64,000 nt of DNA from Xylanimonas cellulosilytica DSM 15894. Its GTDB lineage: Bacteria; Actinomycetota; Actinomycetes; Actinomycetales; Cellulomonadaceae. The translations under genes and the position numbers were made by a program. How positions within the stretch are numbered: the first letter of the stretch is position 1; every line of letters starts with the position of its first letter. Shown here piece by piece: positions 50,886-58,957 of this stretch. Where the stretch lies: the NCBI RefSeq assembly GCF_000024965.1, contig NC_013530.1, positions 3,596,001 to 3,660,000 of the forward strand, written 5' to 3'. The notes below the pieces were generated by a model. It was not told the origin of the DNA. It worked only from the letters and a program-made list of their open reading frames with translations, and made no database searches.

Positions 50886-53588
50886 TCAGCCCGTGTTCTG
50901 CAGGCCCGCCGAGACGCCGTTGACGGTGAGCAGCAGCAGGTGCTGCCAGCGTTCGCGCCGGGCGGCGGCGTCCTGCGACGGCTCGGAGGCGCCGTCGGTC
51001 CGCAGTGCGCGCAGGGCACGCACCTGGAGCAGGGACAGGGCGTCGACGTACGGCGAGCGGAGCTGCACGGCACGGCCCAGCACGCGGCGACCCTCGAGCG
51101 GCCACGCGTTGCCCGTCACCTTGAGCACCCACTCGCGCGTCAGGCGCAGCTCGTCGAGCACCTGCTGGGCGAGGTCGGGGCGGTCACCGAGCTGCAGGTA
51201 GAGCTGGGCGATGCGCTCGTCGGTCTTGGCGATGGACATCTCGACGTTGTCGAGCAGCGTGTTGAACAGCGGCCACTCGAGGAACGCCGACTGGAGCTCG
51301 GCGAGCCCGTCGGGCCGGGACTCCGCGTACGCGCGCAGCGCCGTGCCCAGGCCGTACCAGCCGGCCAGGTTGATGCGCGCCTGCGACCAGGAGAAAACCC
51401 ACGGGATGGCGCGCAGGTCGTCGAGCGAGTTGACCGACAGGCCGCGCTTGGCAGGGCGCGAGCCGATGGCCAGCATCCCGATCTCCTCCAGCGGCGTCAC
51501 CTGGGCGAACCACTGCGGGAAGCCCTCGGAGCGCACCAGGGCGTGGAACCGCTCGCGCGAGGCCACGTCCAGCGCCGATGCGAGATCCCGGAACCGTTCG
51601 GTGGCCGACGCGTTGCGCTTCTCCACCGAGGGTGCCGAGGCGAGCAGGGTCGCGGCGGCGACCTGCTCGATGTGGCGCATCGCGATGACCGGGTCGCCGT
51701 AGCGGGCCAGGATGACCTCGCCCTGCTCGGTGAGCTTGAAGCGCCCGTCGACCGAGTGCGGCGGCTGCGCGAGCACCGCCCGGTTGGCCGGGCCGCCGCC
51801 GCGCCCGAGGGCGCCGCCACGACCGTGGAACAGGGTGAGCTCGATGTCGTGCCGGTCGGCCCACTCGGCGATGCGCGACTGCGCGGTGTGCAGCGCGAGG
51901 GTCGCGGCGACCGGGCCGACGTCCTTCGAGGAGTCGGAGTAGCCGAGCATGACCTCGACCTTGCGGCCGTTGACCGCGAGGCGCGCCTGCACCTGCGGCA
52001 GCTCGAGCATCGCCTCGAGGATCTCCACCGAGCCTTCGAGGTCGGCGAAGGTCTCGAACAGCGGGATCGCGTCGATGACCGGACGCTCGTCCGGGTCGGG
52101 GAACGCGAGCTCGGCGAGCTGGTAGACCGCTGCCAGGTGCTCGGGCGCCTGCGTGAACGAGACGATGTAGCGGCGCGCCGCCCGCTCGCCGTAGCGCGCC
52201 TGGACGGCGCCGAGCGCACGGTACGTGTCGAGCACCTCGCGCGTGCGGTCGCTGAGCTCCGGGCTGTTGACGCCCTTCTCGGCGATCTCGGCGAGGGCCT
52301 CGGCGTGCACCTGCGAGTGCTGGCGCACCTCCAGCTCGGCCAGGTGGAACCCGAAGGTCTGCACCTGCCAGATGAGCTTCTGCAGGGACCCGTAGGCCAG
52401 GCGCGGGGCGCCCGCGGCGACGAGCGAGTCCTGCACGACGCGCAGGTCCGCCTCCAGCTTCTCCGCCGTCGGGTAGGCGAGGTCGGCGTCGCGGCGTCGG
52501 GTGGCGGCGATGCGCTCGGCGATCACCAGCAGCGCCGCGCGGTGCGGCTCGCCCGGAGACTCCGCCTCGGCGCGCGCCGCGGCCTCCCCGGAGAGCTGGC
52601 GCAGGCGGTTCCACAGCCCGCGCAGGGCGTCCGACGGCGGGGTGTCGCCGGCGGCCATCGTCAGCTTGCGGGCCGTGCTGAACGCCTCGTCCTCGAGCGC
52701 CGCGAGGGCGTGCTCGGCGGCGACGGCGGCGGCCTGCCGGGTGACGTCGGCGGTGACGTTGGGGTTGCCGTCACGGTCGCCGCCGATCCAGGTGCCCAGG
52801 CGCACGAACGGGCGCACCAGGGGGGTGGCGCGGCCGGCGTCGTCGCCCAGCAGCCAGTCGTCGAGGCGCCGGTAGACCTCGGGGAAGGTCTGGAACAGCG
52901 TCTGGTCGAACACGCCGACGGCGGACTTGACCTCGTCGATGACGGTCGGCTTGGCCGGGCGCAGCGGCTGGGTGCGCCACAGCACGTCGATCTCCGCGAG
53001 CAGGTGGCGGTTGATCTCGGCGAGCGCGGTGCCGCCGGGGCGCAGCGTGTCGCGATCGGCCAGCAGGTTGCCGATGCGGCGGATGGACCGGGACACCGCC
53101 CGACGGCGCGCCTCGGTCGGGTGGGCCGTGAGCACCGGCCGGAACTCGAGCTCCTGGAGGCGTCGCAGCGCCTCGTCGCGGCCGACCTCCTCCGCGAGCT
53201 GGTTGAACGCGCGCGGGATCGTCTCCTCGACCAGCGACCGCTCGACCGCCTGGTCGCGGGAGCGCAGCACGCGCACCCGGTGGTACTCCTCGGCGAGGTT
53301 CGCCAGGTGGAAGTAGCACGTGAAGGCGCGGGCGATCTGGTCGGCGCGGTCCAGCGACAGGGAGTTGACGTGCGCGGCGGCCGCGGCCAGCGCTGCGGCG
53401 TCGTCCCCGTACGCGCGGATCGTCAGCTCACGCAGGTGCTCGACGTCGTCGAGCAGGTCCTGACCGCCGGCCTCCTTGAGGATCGTGCCCAGCAGGCCGC
53501 CCAGAAGGCGGATGTCGTCCCGCAGCGGGTCGGGCATCTCGTAGCGCGCGACAACACGCTCGGTGGCTTGAGGGAAGATCTCGCTCAC
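50886..53588 (-). CDS. ppc: Phosphoenolpyruvate carboxylase
   Basis: This enzyme carboxylates PEP to oxaloacetate, replenishing the TCA cycle. With GTG at 53588 as start (MSEIFPQATERVVARYEMPD) it is 900 residues, the usual size. Catalytic motifs are LTAHPTEARRRAV, GTWIGGDRDGNPNVT, LGYSDSSKDVG and FHGRGGALGRGGGP. The C terminus is the canonical QNTG. An ATG fourteen codons further upstream exists, but family alignment favours the GTG. No ribosome site is visible before it. It stands alone, divergent from the epimerase gene. Confidence 0.95.
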   Translation of the reverse strand: MSEIFPQATERVVARYEMPDPLRDDIRLLGGLLGTILKEAGGQDLLDDVEHLRELTIRAYGDDAAALAAAAAHVNSLSLDRADQIARAFTCYFHLANLAEEYHRVRVLRSRDQAVERSLVEETIPRAFNQLAEEVGRDEALRRLQELEFRPVLTAHPTEARRRAVSRSIRRIGNLLADRDTLRPGGTALAEINRHLLAEIDVLWRTQPLRPAKPTVIDEVKSAVGVFDQTLFQTFPEVYRRLDDWLLGDDAGRATPLVRPFVRLGTWIGGDRDGNPNVTADVTRQAAAVAAEHALAALEDEAFSTARKLTMAAGDTPPSDALRGLWNRLRQLSGEAAARAEAESPGEPHRAALLVIAERIAATRRRDADLAYPTAEKLEADLRVVQDSLVAAGAPRLAYGSLQKLIWQVQTFGFHLAELEVRQHSQVHAEALAEIAEKGVNSPELSDRTREVLDTYRALGAVQARYGERAARRYIVSFTQAPEHLAAVYQLAELAFPDPDERPVIDAIPLFETFADLEGSVEILEAMLELPQVQARLAVNGRKVEVMLGYSDSSKDVGPVAATLALHTAQSRIAEWADRHDIELTLFHGRGGALGRGGGPANRAVLAQPPHSVDGRFKLTEQGEVILARYGDPVIAMRHIEQVAAATLLASAPSVEKRNASATERFRDLASALDVASRERFHALVRSEGFPQWFAQVTPLEEIGMLAIGSRPAKRGLSVNSLDDLRAIPWVFSWSQARINLAGWYGLGTALRAYAESRPDGLAELQSAFLEWPLFNTLLDNVEMSIAKTDERIAQLYLQLGDRPDLAQQVLDELRLTREWVLKVTGNAWPLEGRRVLGRAVQLRSPYVDALSLLQVRALRALRTDGASEPSQDAAARRERWQHLLLLTVNGVSAGLQNTG

Positions 53589-53776
53589 GATAGGGAGGGT
53601 ATGCCGAATCGTCCGGATCGCGGTCATCACGTCCGCGGATCGGTCGCCCGTGCGCTGGCCCGACGACGCCGGAGAGCGCCCCGGAACCGGACACAGGGCT
53701 CCTCAGCACCTGGAATGACGGCTGCGTCCTGTCTCCCGGTGCACCATGCGCCGGAGCAGCGGTATAGACAGTCCCC

Positions 53777-54655
53777 ATGAGCCTGTCGAACCATGCCTCC
53801 TCCGGTCGCGTCCTCGTCACCGGGTCCAGCGGACGCCTCGGGCCCGCCGTCGTGCGCCACCTGGCCGAGCACGGGTGGGACGTCGTCGCCGTCGACGTCG
53901 TGCCGCCGCGCGAGCCGCAGCCGGCCAAGTTCGTGCGCGCCGATCTCACCGACCTCGGGCAGGTCGTCGAGCTGATGACCGGGTTCGACGAGTCGGCGCC
54001 CGTCACCGCCGTCGTGCACCTGGCGGCGGTACCAGCACCTGGGCTGCGGCCCGACGCCGCGACCTTCGCGAACAACGTGCCCGCCACGTACAACGTGTTC
54101 CGTGCCGCGCGCGTCGCGGGCGTCAAGAACGTCGTGTGGGCGTCCAGCGAGACCGTGCTGGGACTGCCGTTCGACGTGCCGCCGCCGTACGTGCCCGTCG
54201 ACGAGGAGTACCCGGTGCGTCCCGAGACGACGTACTCGCTCGGCAAGGCCGTCGAGGAGGAGATGGCGCGGCACCTGACACGCTGGGACCCGGCGCTCAA
54301 GCTCGTGGGCCTGCGGTTCAGCAACGTCATGCTGCCCGAGGACTACGCGATGTTCCCCGGCTGGCAGTCCGACGCGAGCCTGCGGCGCTGGAACCTCTGG
54401 GGCTACATCGACGCCCGCGACGGCGCCCAGGCCGTGCGGCTCGCCCTCGAGGCCGACCTCACCGGTTGGGAGGCGTTCATCGTCGCCAACGCGGACACCG
54501 TCATGACCCGCGACTCGGCGGACCTCCTCGCCGAGCACTACCCGGACGTGCCCCGCAAGCGCCCGGTGACGGGCCGCGAGACGCTGCTCAGCATCGACAA
54601 GGCGCGCCGCATGCTGGGCTACGAGCCGCGGTTCGGCTGGCAGGACCAGGGGTGA
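53777..54655 (+). CDS. NAD-dependent epimerase/dehydratase (extended SDR)
   Basis: The 292-residue protein has the Rossmann nucleotide motif VLVTGSSGRLGPAVV, VVHLAAVPAPG, a serine region VWASSETVLG and the catalytic YSLGK (YxxxK). It resembles actinobacterial NAD(P)-dependent sugar epimerases/dehydratases, but the substrate is unknown. The first codons, MSLSNHAS, are coded by TGAGCCTGTCGAACCA, which matches a family A core with one base missing. This suggests the start region came from a repeat. TATAGA just upstream (53763-53768) may be a -10 box, giving a nearly leaderless message. Confidence 0.88.
   Translation: MSLSNHASSGRVLVTGSSGRLGPAVVRHLAEHGWDVVAVDVVPPREPQPAKFVRADLTDLGQVVELMTGFDESAPVTAVVHLAAVPAPGLRPDAATFANNVPATYNVFRAARVAGVKNVVWASSETVLGLPFDVPPPYVPVDEEYPVRPETTYSLGKAVEEEMARHLTRWDPALKLVGLRFSNVMLPEDYAMFPGWQSDASLRRWNLWGYIDARDGAQAVRLALEADLTGWEAFIVANADTVMTRDSADLLAEHYPDVPRKRPVTGRETLLSIDKARRMLGYEPRFGWQDQG
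53778..53793. repeat. Truncated family A copy at the epimerase start codon
   Basis: TGAGCCTGTCGAACCA begins at the second base of the ATG. It matches the repeat core over 13 bases and then lacks one A. Confidence 0.7.
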
Positions 54656-54662
54656 CGCCACC

Positions 54663-54806
54663 GGTGGTTGAGCTTGTCGAAACCACCCCGGTCCGTGGGG
54701 TGGTTTCGACAGGCTCAACCACCGGGGCGGCTCAACCACCGGGGGCGGGTGGACGCGTGGGGTGGTTTCGACAGGCTCAACCACCGAGGGCGGCTCAACC
54801 ACCGGG
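54663..54806. repeat. Family A cluster between convergent epimerase and anti-sigma genes
   Basis: A forward unit with one mismatch (AGCTTGTCG) lies at 54663-54687, and reverse units at 54699-54723 and 54761-54785. Truncated GGCTCAACCACCGGGG fragments lie near 54729 and 54792. Confidence 0.93.
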
Positions 54807-54828
54807 GCGGGGGCGGGCGCGGGGCGGT

Positions 54829-55650
54829 CTACAGCGTTGCCGCTGCCAGTGGCTCCGGGCGCCCCGCGATGGCGATCTCGATGCGTTCCAGCGACGAGAG
54901 CGGTAGCGCCGACGACGCGCCGAGGCCCGTGGCCTCCTGGTCTGCCGTCGTCCAGGTGGCGGCGACGATGCGCGCGCCCGTGCGGTCGACGAGCACGAGC
55001 TCGTAGGTGACGGGCTCCGGGCCGCCGCCGTAGCCGCCGTCCGGCCCGTCCGCCGCGCCGGCCTGCCGCTCGTACCGGCAGCTCCACGCCAGGCTGGTCC
55101 CCCACGGCGTCGGCGTCGCGACCAGGTCCGCCCACATCCCCGTGTCGCCCACGGGGGCAAGCTGGAGGGTCACCGTCCCGGCCACCGCAGCCGACGACGT
55201 CGGCGTCGGCGTCGTCGGGCCTGACTCGGAGCCAGGACTCAGCGCGGATCCGGCGAGCACGCCACCGACGGCGATGACGGTCGCCACCGCGACCAACCCG
55301 GCACGACGGCGTCGCCGCGAGCGCCGCGCCGCGGCGGCCACCCGGGCGAACGGCACAACATCTCCGGCCCTGGCCGCTGATCCCGGACCGGCCGCTGCCC
55401 GTGCGCCGGACGCGTCGGGACCGCCCCCTACGGGCAGCGCGGCGGCGGGCGGCCCGGCGGTGGGCGGCGCATCCACCGGCAGCAGGTCCGCCGGGACCGA
55501 CGCCAGCAGCCCGGGGAGCGCGGCGATCTCCGCGACGGCCGTGCGGCACGCCTCGCACGCCGTGAGGTGGGCGGCGTACTCGCGGCGCTCGGCGGGGCCG
55601 AGGGCGCCGAGCACGTAGGCGGCATCCCAGTGCGCATACCGGTCGGTCAT
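54829..55650 (-). CDS. RskA-type anti-sigma factor
   Basis: The 273-residue protein has an N-terminal zinc-type anti-sigma region (DAAYVLGALGPAERREYAAHLTACEAC, HxxxCxxC) that binds the sigma factor. A disordered linker follows, then one membrane helix (AGLVAVATVIAVGGVLAGSAL) and an extracytoplasmic RskA-like domain. Such proteins are released by regulated proteolysis. Its ATG overlaps the stop of the sigma gene by four bases, fixing the pair. The stop lies close to a family A cluster. Confidence 0.93.
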   Translation of the reverse strand: MTDRYAHWDAAYVLGALGPAERREYAAHLTACEACRTAVAEIAALPGLLASVPADLLPVDAPPTAGPPAAALPVGGGPDASGARAAAGPGSAARAGDVVPFARVAAAARRSRRRRRAGLVAVATVIAVGGVLAGSALSPGSESGPTTPTPTSSAAVAGTVTLQLAPVGDTGMWADLVATPTPWGTSLAWSCRYERQAGAADGPDGGYGGGPEPVTYELVLVDRTGARIVAATWTTADQEATGLGASSALPLSSLERIEIAIAGRPEPLAAATL

Positions 55651-56159
55651 GGCGTCACCCCCTTCTCCTGGAGCGAGAGCCGCAGCGCGCGCAGCGCGTA
55701 GTGCATGCGGGACTTGACGGTCCCGGGCGGGATCTCGAGGTCGTCGGCGAGCTCCGCGACGGACCGTCCGCCGTAGTAGGCGCCGACGACGACGGCGCGG
55801 TGCTCGGCGCTGAGCCCGGCGAGGGCGTCTGCGACGAGCCAGGCGTCGAGCACCTGCTGCGTCCGGTCGGGCTCGGGGCGTTCGGGCACGACGGCGGTGG
55901 TGCGCTCGTGGGCATGCCGGGCGCTGCGGCGCTGGTCGACGACCAAGTGCTTGGCGACGGTGAACAGCCAGGCGCGCACCGAGTCCTCGGGGCGTTCGAG
56001 CACCTCGGGGTGCCGCCAGGCCCGCAGCAGCGTCTCCTGCACCACGTCCCGGGTCTGCTCCTCGTCGGAGGTCAGGTGGCGCACGTAGCGGTGCAGCGCC
56101 GCGGCGTGGGTGCCGTGGACGGCCGCGAGGACGGCGTCGTCGGGGTGCTCGCGAGGCAT
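55647..56159 (-). CDS. ECF sigma factor (SigK/SigL-like), partner of the anti-sigma
   Basis: The 170-residue protein has region 2 (HRYVRHLTSDEEQTRDVVQE, then LLRAWRHPEVL) and region 4 (LSAEHRAVVVGAYYGGRSVAELADDLEIPPGTVKSRMHYALRALR). ATG at 56159 gives the usual size. It lies two bases after the YceI gene on the same strand and is coupled to the anti-sigma gene, so the three form one operon. It probably directs its own operon and possibly the divergent lipoprotein gene; this is inferred from similar modules. Confidence 0.93.
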   Translation of the reverse strand: MPREHPDDAVLAAVHGTHAAALHRYVRHLTSDEEQTRDVVQETLLRAWRHPEVLERPEDSVRAWLFTVAKHLVVDQRRSARHAHERTTAVVPERPEPDRTQQVLDAWLVADALAGLSAEHRAVVVGAYYGGRSVAELADDLEIPPGTVKSRMHYALRALRLSLQEKGVTP

Positions 56160-56161
56160 CG

Positions 56162-56872
56162 TCAGCCTGCCCGGGCGAGCACCAGGGAGAACTCGACGAA
56201 CCCGGCGTCCTGCACCCGCACGAATCCCAGCGACGGGGCCTCGACGTCGTAGTCCGCGAACGTGACAGGGATGCTGCCGACCACCTGCACCGCGTCCTGC
56301 CCCGTGGCGCCGAGCTCGGCGGCGACCGTGACCTGCCGGGTGACGCCGTGGATCGTGAGGTCGCCGGTCAGGTCGACGGCGGTGGCGCCGGCCGGGAGCG
56401 GGGCGGGCTCCGTGAGCTCGAACGTGGCCGTGGGGAACACGTCGGTGGCGAGCGCGGAGGTGCGGAAGTACCGGTCGCGCGGCGGCTGGTCCGTGGCGAC
56501 CGACGCCATGTCCACCGTGACCGTGGCCGCCGTGACCGCACCGTCGTCGAGCATGACCTCGGCCTCGACCTGCTCCGTGCGGCCCGTGGCGGTGGCGTTC
56601 TCGCCACGCAGCACCTCGTCCACGCGGTACCCGGCGTACGAGCCCGGCTGGGCGGTCCACCGCCCGTCGAGCGACGCGGGATCCTCGACCGGGTCTCCGA
56701 CGTCGAGCACCGGCGCCGCCTCCGCCTGGCTGTTCGCCCAGTCCGCGTACAGGCCCGGCCCCCAGACGACGCCCGCGACCGCCAGGGCGGCCACCGCCGC
56801 CCCGGCGCCGATCGCCACCTTCCCCCGTGTCCGCACGCCCGTCCCCCTCGCCGTCGTCGCCGGCCGGTGCAC
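56162..56872 (-). CDS. YceI family protein, membrane anchored
   Basis: The 236-residue protein has a basic N terminus, one membrane helix (KVAIGAGAAVAALAVAGVVWGPGLY) and an extracytoplasmic YceI lipocalin-like barrel. The barrel includes AGYRVDEVLRGENATATGRT, FPTATFELTEPAP and LTGDLTIHGVTRQVTV, the usual YceI strand. These bind isoprenoid-type lipids in known structures. It is first in the operon with the sigma and anti-sigma genes. A GTG at about residue 13 is an alternative start. Confidence 0.9.
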   Translation of the reverse strand: MHRPATTARGTGVRTRGKVAIGAGAAVAALAVAGVVWGPGLYADWANSQAEAAPVLDVGDPVEDPASLDGRWTAQPGSYAGYRVDEVLRGENATATGRTEQVEAEVMLDDGAVTAATVTVDMASVATDQPPRDRYFRTSALATDVFPTATFELTEPAPLPAGATAVDLTGDLTIHGVTRQVTVAAELGATGQDAVQVVGSIPVTFADYDVEAPSLGFVRVQDAGFVEFSLVLARAG

Positions 56873-57016
56873 GGCGCCTCCTGTGCACGACGACGAACCA
56901 CCAGGCCTCGTGGTTCAACTGTGCACCCGGCGACCGGCTCCCGGCGATCGTCGTGAACCCGCGGCGGCCCGGCGTCGTCGTCGTCATGGGAAGACATCAC
57001 GAGGAAGGACGGAGCG

Positions 57017-57514
57017 ATGCGACAAACGACCCACGCGCTCGCGGCCGCCGCGCTGGTCGCAGCGCTGGCGGGGTGCGCGAGCGGGAGCAGCGGCAGCCCG
57101 GGTGAGGCGCCCGCGCTGCCCGCGGGCACCGTGCTGACGACGGCGGACAGCGACCTCGGCGAGATCGTCGTCGACGCCGACGGCATGACGGTCTACTACT
57201 TCAGCAACGACGAACCCGGCTCCGGCACGAGCGCCTGCGAGGGCGACTGCCTGGCCGCCTGGCCACCCGTCCACGCGCCGGGCGAGGTGCAGGAGGATCT
57301 GCGGGCCGACGGCGTCGACGGCGTGCTCGGCACCATCACGGGCAACGACGGCGAGCCGCAGGTGACGCTCGACGGCCGCCCGCTCTACCTCTACGCAGGC
57401 GACGGCGCCCCGGGCGACGTCACCGGCCAGGGCCTCGAGGACATCTGGTGGGTCGTGGCCCCGGACGGCACGGAGATCCGCGAGATGCCGGCACCGGTCA
57501 TGCCGGGCTACTGA
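57017..57514 (+). CDS. Secreted lipoprotein with two Lipoprotein_15 (PF03640) repeats
   Basis: A lipobox (LVAALAGC) gives a lipid-anchored protein of 165 residues. Two copies of the short secreted repeat follow: GMTVYYFSNDEPGSGTSACEGDCLAAWPPV and PLYLYAGDGAPGDVTGQGLEDIWWVV. The pattern xYxFxxDxxG...CxxxCxxxWPP is typical of COG4315 proteins, possibly redox or heme related. It is divergent from the YceI-sigma-anti-sigma operon, with 144 bp between. In relatives these four genes often cluster, to my knowledge. Its stop overlaps the end of the small membrane gene on the other strand. Confidence 0.9.
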   Translation: MRQTTHALAAAALVAALAGCASGSSGSPGEAPALPAGTVLTTADSDLGEIVVDADGMTVYYFSNDEPGSGTSACEGDCLAAWPPVHAPGEVQEDLRADGVDGVLGTITGNDGEPQVTLDGRPLYLYAGDGAPGDVTGQGLEDIWWVVAPDGTEIREMPAPVMPGY

Positions 57515-57654
57515 GCACCGGTCCCTGAGGGCGACGCCGACCGGACCCGGTTACGGACGACGACGACGGCGACCGCGACGAGGGCGACGACGATCCCCAC
57601 CGCGACGAGGGCCGCGAGGCCGAGCATCGCGTAGACGAGGAACCAGAGGGACAT
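57508..57654 (-). CDS. Small single-pass membrane protein
   Basis: The 48-residue frame MSLWFLVYAMLGLAALVAVG... is one long hydrophobic helix with a basic RNRVR stop-transfer and a short polar tail. Its ATG overlaps the TGA of the SHOCT gene upstream (TGATG), which argues for coupled translation. Function is unknown. It might form a complex with the SHOCT membrane protein. Confidence 0.65.
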   Translation of the reverse strand: MSLWFLVYAMLGLAALVAVGIVVALVAVAVVVVRNRVRSASPSGTGAQ

Positions 57655-58010
57655 CAGAGGGTGCCGAGCAGCTTCGCGCGGGCGGCGTCCCGCTCGGCCG
57701 TGGTGATGGTGCCGGCACGGTGGAGGGCGTCCAGCTCGGCGAGGCGCTCCGTCAGGGACTGACGCGGTGCGGGCTGCGTCGGCAGCGCCTCCGTCGGCAG
57801 GGGCGCCATCAGGCGGCTCTCCGCGGCGCGGATCATCAGGTGGGCGGCCGGGTCGAGGGGGTCGATGCCCGCGTTCCTGAGCTTCCTGAAACGGCGGACG
57901 GCGAGGGCGATCACGACGATCACGGTCCCGATGACGAGGATCAGGACGAGCGTGAACATCAGGTCGTAGCCCGCAGGGACGAACCGGTCGGCGTCGTACA
58001 CCGGATCCAT
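57654..58010 (-). CDS. SHOCT-domain membrane protein
   Basis: The ATG at 58010 follows a GGAGG site with five bases between. The 118-residue protein has one helix (YDLMFTLVLILVIGTVIVVI) near the N terminus, a basic segment, and a C-terminal SHOCT motif (LAELDALHRAGTITTAERDAARAKLLG). SHOCT is a short oligomerisation motif. A possible upstream ATG at 58085 lacks support. It is followed directly by the 48-residue membrane protein. Confidence 0.82.
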   Translation of the reverse strand: MDPVYDADRFVPAGYDLMFTLVLILVIGTVIVVIALAVRRFRKLRNAGIDPLDPAAHLMIRAAESRLMAPLPTEALPTQPAPRQSLTERLAELDALHRAGTITTAERDAARAKLLGTL

Positions 58011-58144
58011 CTGTACCTCCCTCGGCGGCTGCCGCACGCGCGGCCTGGCGTGACCGTAGCGCGCCGGTACGCCGGGCACCAGCACCTGGCTCCGGCGTCA
58101 CACCGCACCTGGCGGTGGCGGCGCAGGCCTCTACGCTGGCACGC

Positions 58145-58933
58145 ATGAGCATCCGCATCGGGGCGCACGTCGACGGCGCCGACGCCGTCGCGCAGGCGCA
58201 GGCCATCGGGGCCGAGGTGGCGCAGGTCTTCCTCGGCGACCCGCAGTCGTGGAAGGTCACCGGGTCGGGGTACCCGGGCGGTGAGGAGGCGCTGCGTGAG
58301 GACGCGGCCGCCGCCGGCATCGACCTGTACGTGCACGCCCCGTACGGCATCAACGTCGCCTCGACCAACAACCGGATCCGCATCCCGAGCCGCAAGCTGC
58401 TGCAGGCCACGCTCGAGGGGGCGGCAGCGATCGGCGCCCGCGGCGTCGTCGTCCACGGCGGGCACGTGACCGGGAAGGACGCCCCCGAGGTCGGCTTCGA
58501 CAACTGGCGCAAGGCCATCGACTCCCTCGACACGGACGTGCCGGTGCTCATCGAGAACACGGCCGGCGGCGACTTCGCGATGGCCCGCCACCTGGAGCGC
58601 ATCGAGCAGCTGTGGGCGGCGGTGCAGTCGAGCACGAACGCCAGCGTCGTCGGGTTCACGCTCGACACCTGCCACGCGTGGGCGGGTGGCATCGACCTGG
58701 CCACCGCCGTCGCCGACATCCGGGCGATCACCGGCCGCATCGACCTGGTGCACGCCAACGACTCGCGCGACACCGCCGGGTCAGGTGCCGACCGGCACGC
58801 CCACTTCGGCGCGGGCCAGATCCCGCCCGACCTGTTGACAGGCGTCATCGCGGCCGCGGGCGCCCCGGTCGTGTGCGAGACGCACGGCGACATGACCCCG
58901 GACATCGCCTGGCTCCAGGACCGCCTCGTCTGA
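58145..58933 (+). CDS. nfo: Deoxyribonuclease IV (AP endonuclease, EndoIV family)
   Basis: The 262-residue TIM barrel carries the zinc ligands expected of endonuclease IV in order: GAHVDGA, YVHAPYGIN, VVHGGHVTG, VLIENTAGG, GFTLDTCHAWAGG, VHANDSRD with DRHAHFGAG, and CETHGD. It cleaves 5' of abasic sites in base-excision repair. ATG at 58145. Its 3' end converges with a propeller protein gene across 24 bases. Confidence 0.9.
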   Translation: MSIRIGAHVDGADAVAQAQAIGAEVAQVFLGDPQSWKVTGSGYPGGEEALREDAAAAGIDLYVHAPYGINVASTNNRIRIPSRKLLQATLEGAAAIGARGVVVHGGHVTGKDAPEVGFDNWRKAIDSLDTDVPVLIENTAGGDFAMARHLERIEQLWAAVQSSTNASVVGFTLDTCHAWAGGIDLATAVADIRAITGRIDLVHANDSRDTAGSGADRHAHFGAGQIPPDLLTGVIAAAGAPVVCETHGDMTPDIAWLQDRLV

Positions 58934-58957
58934 CACCGCCGCGTCGACGAGGCCCCG

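Noticed and set aside
53589-53630. Longer ppc starting at the upstream ATG pair (53627-53630)
   Set aside because: The added 13-14 residues are not family-like. SEIFPQATERV fits better as the N terminus, though start choice is not certain.
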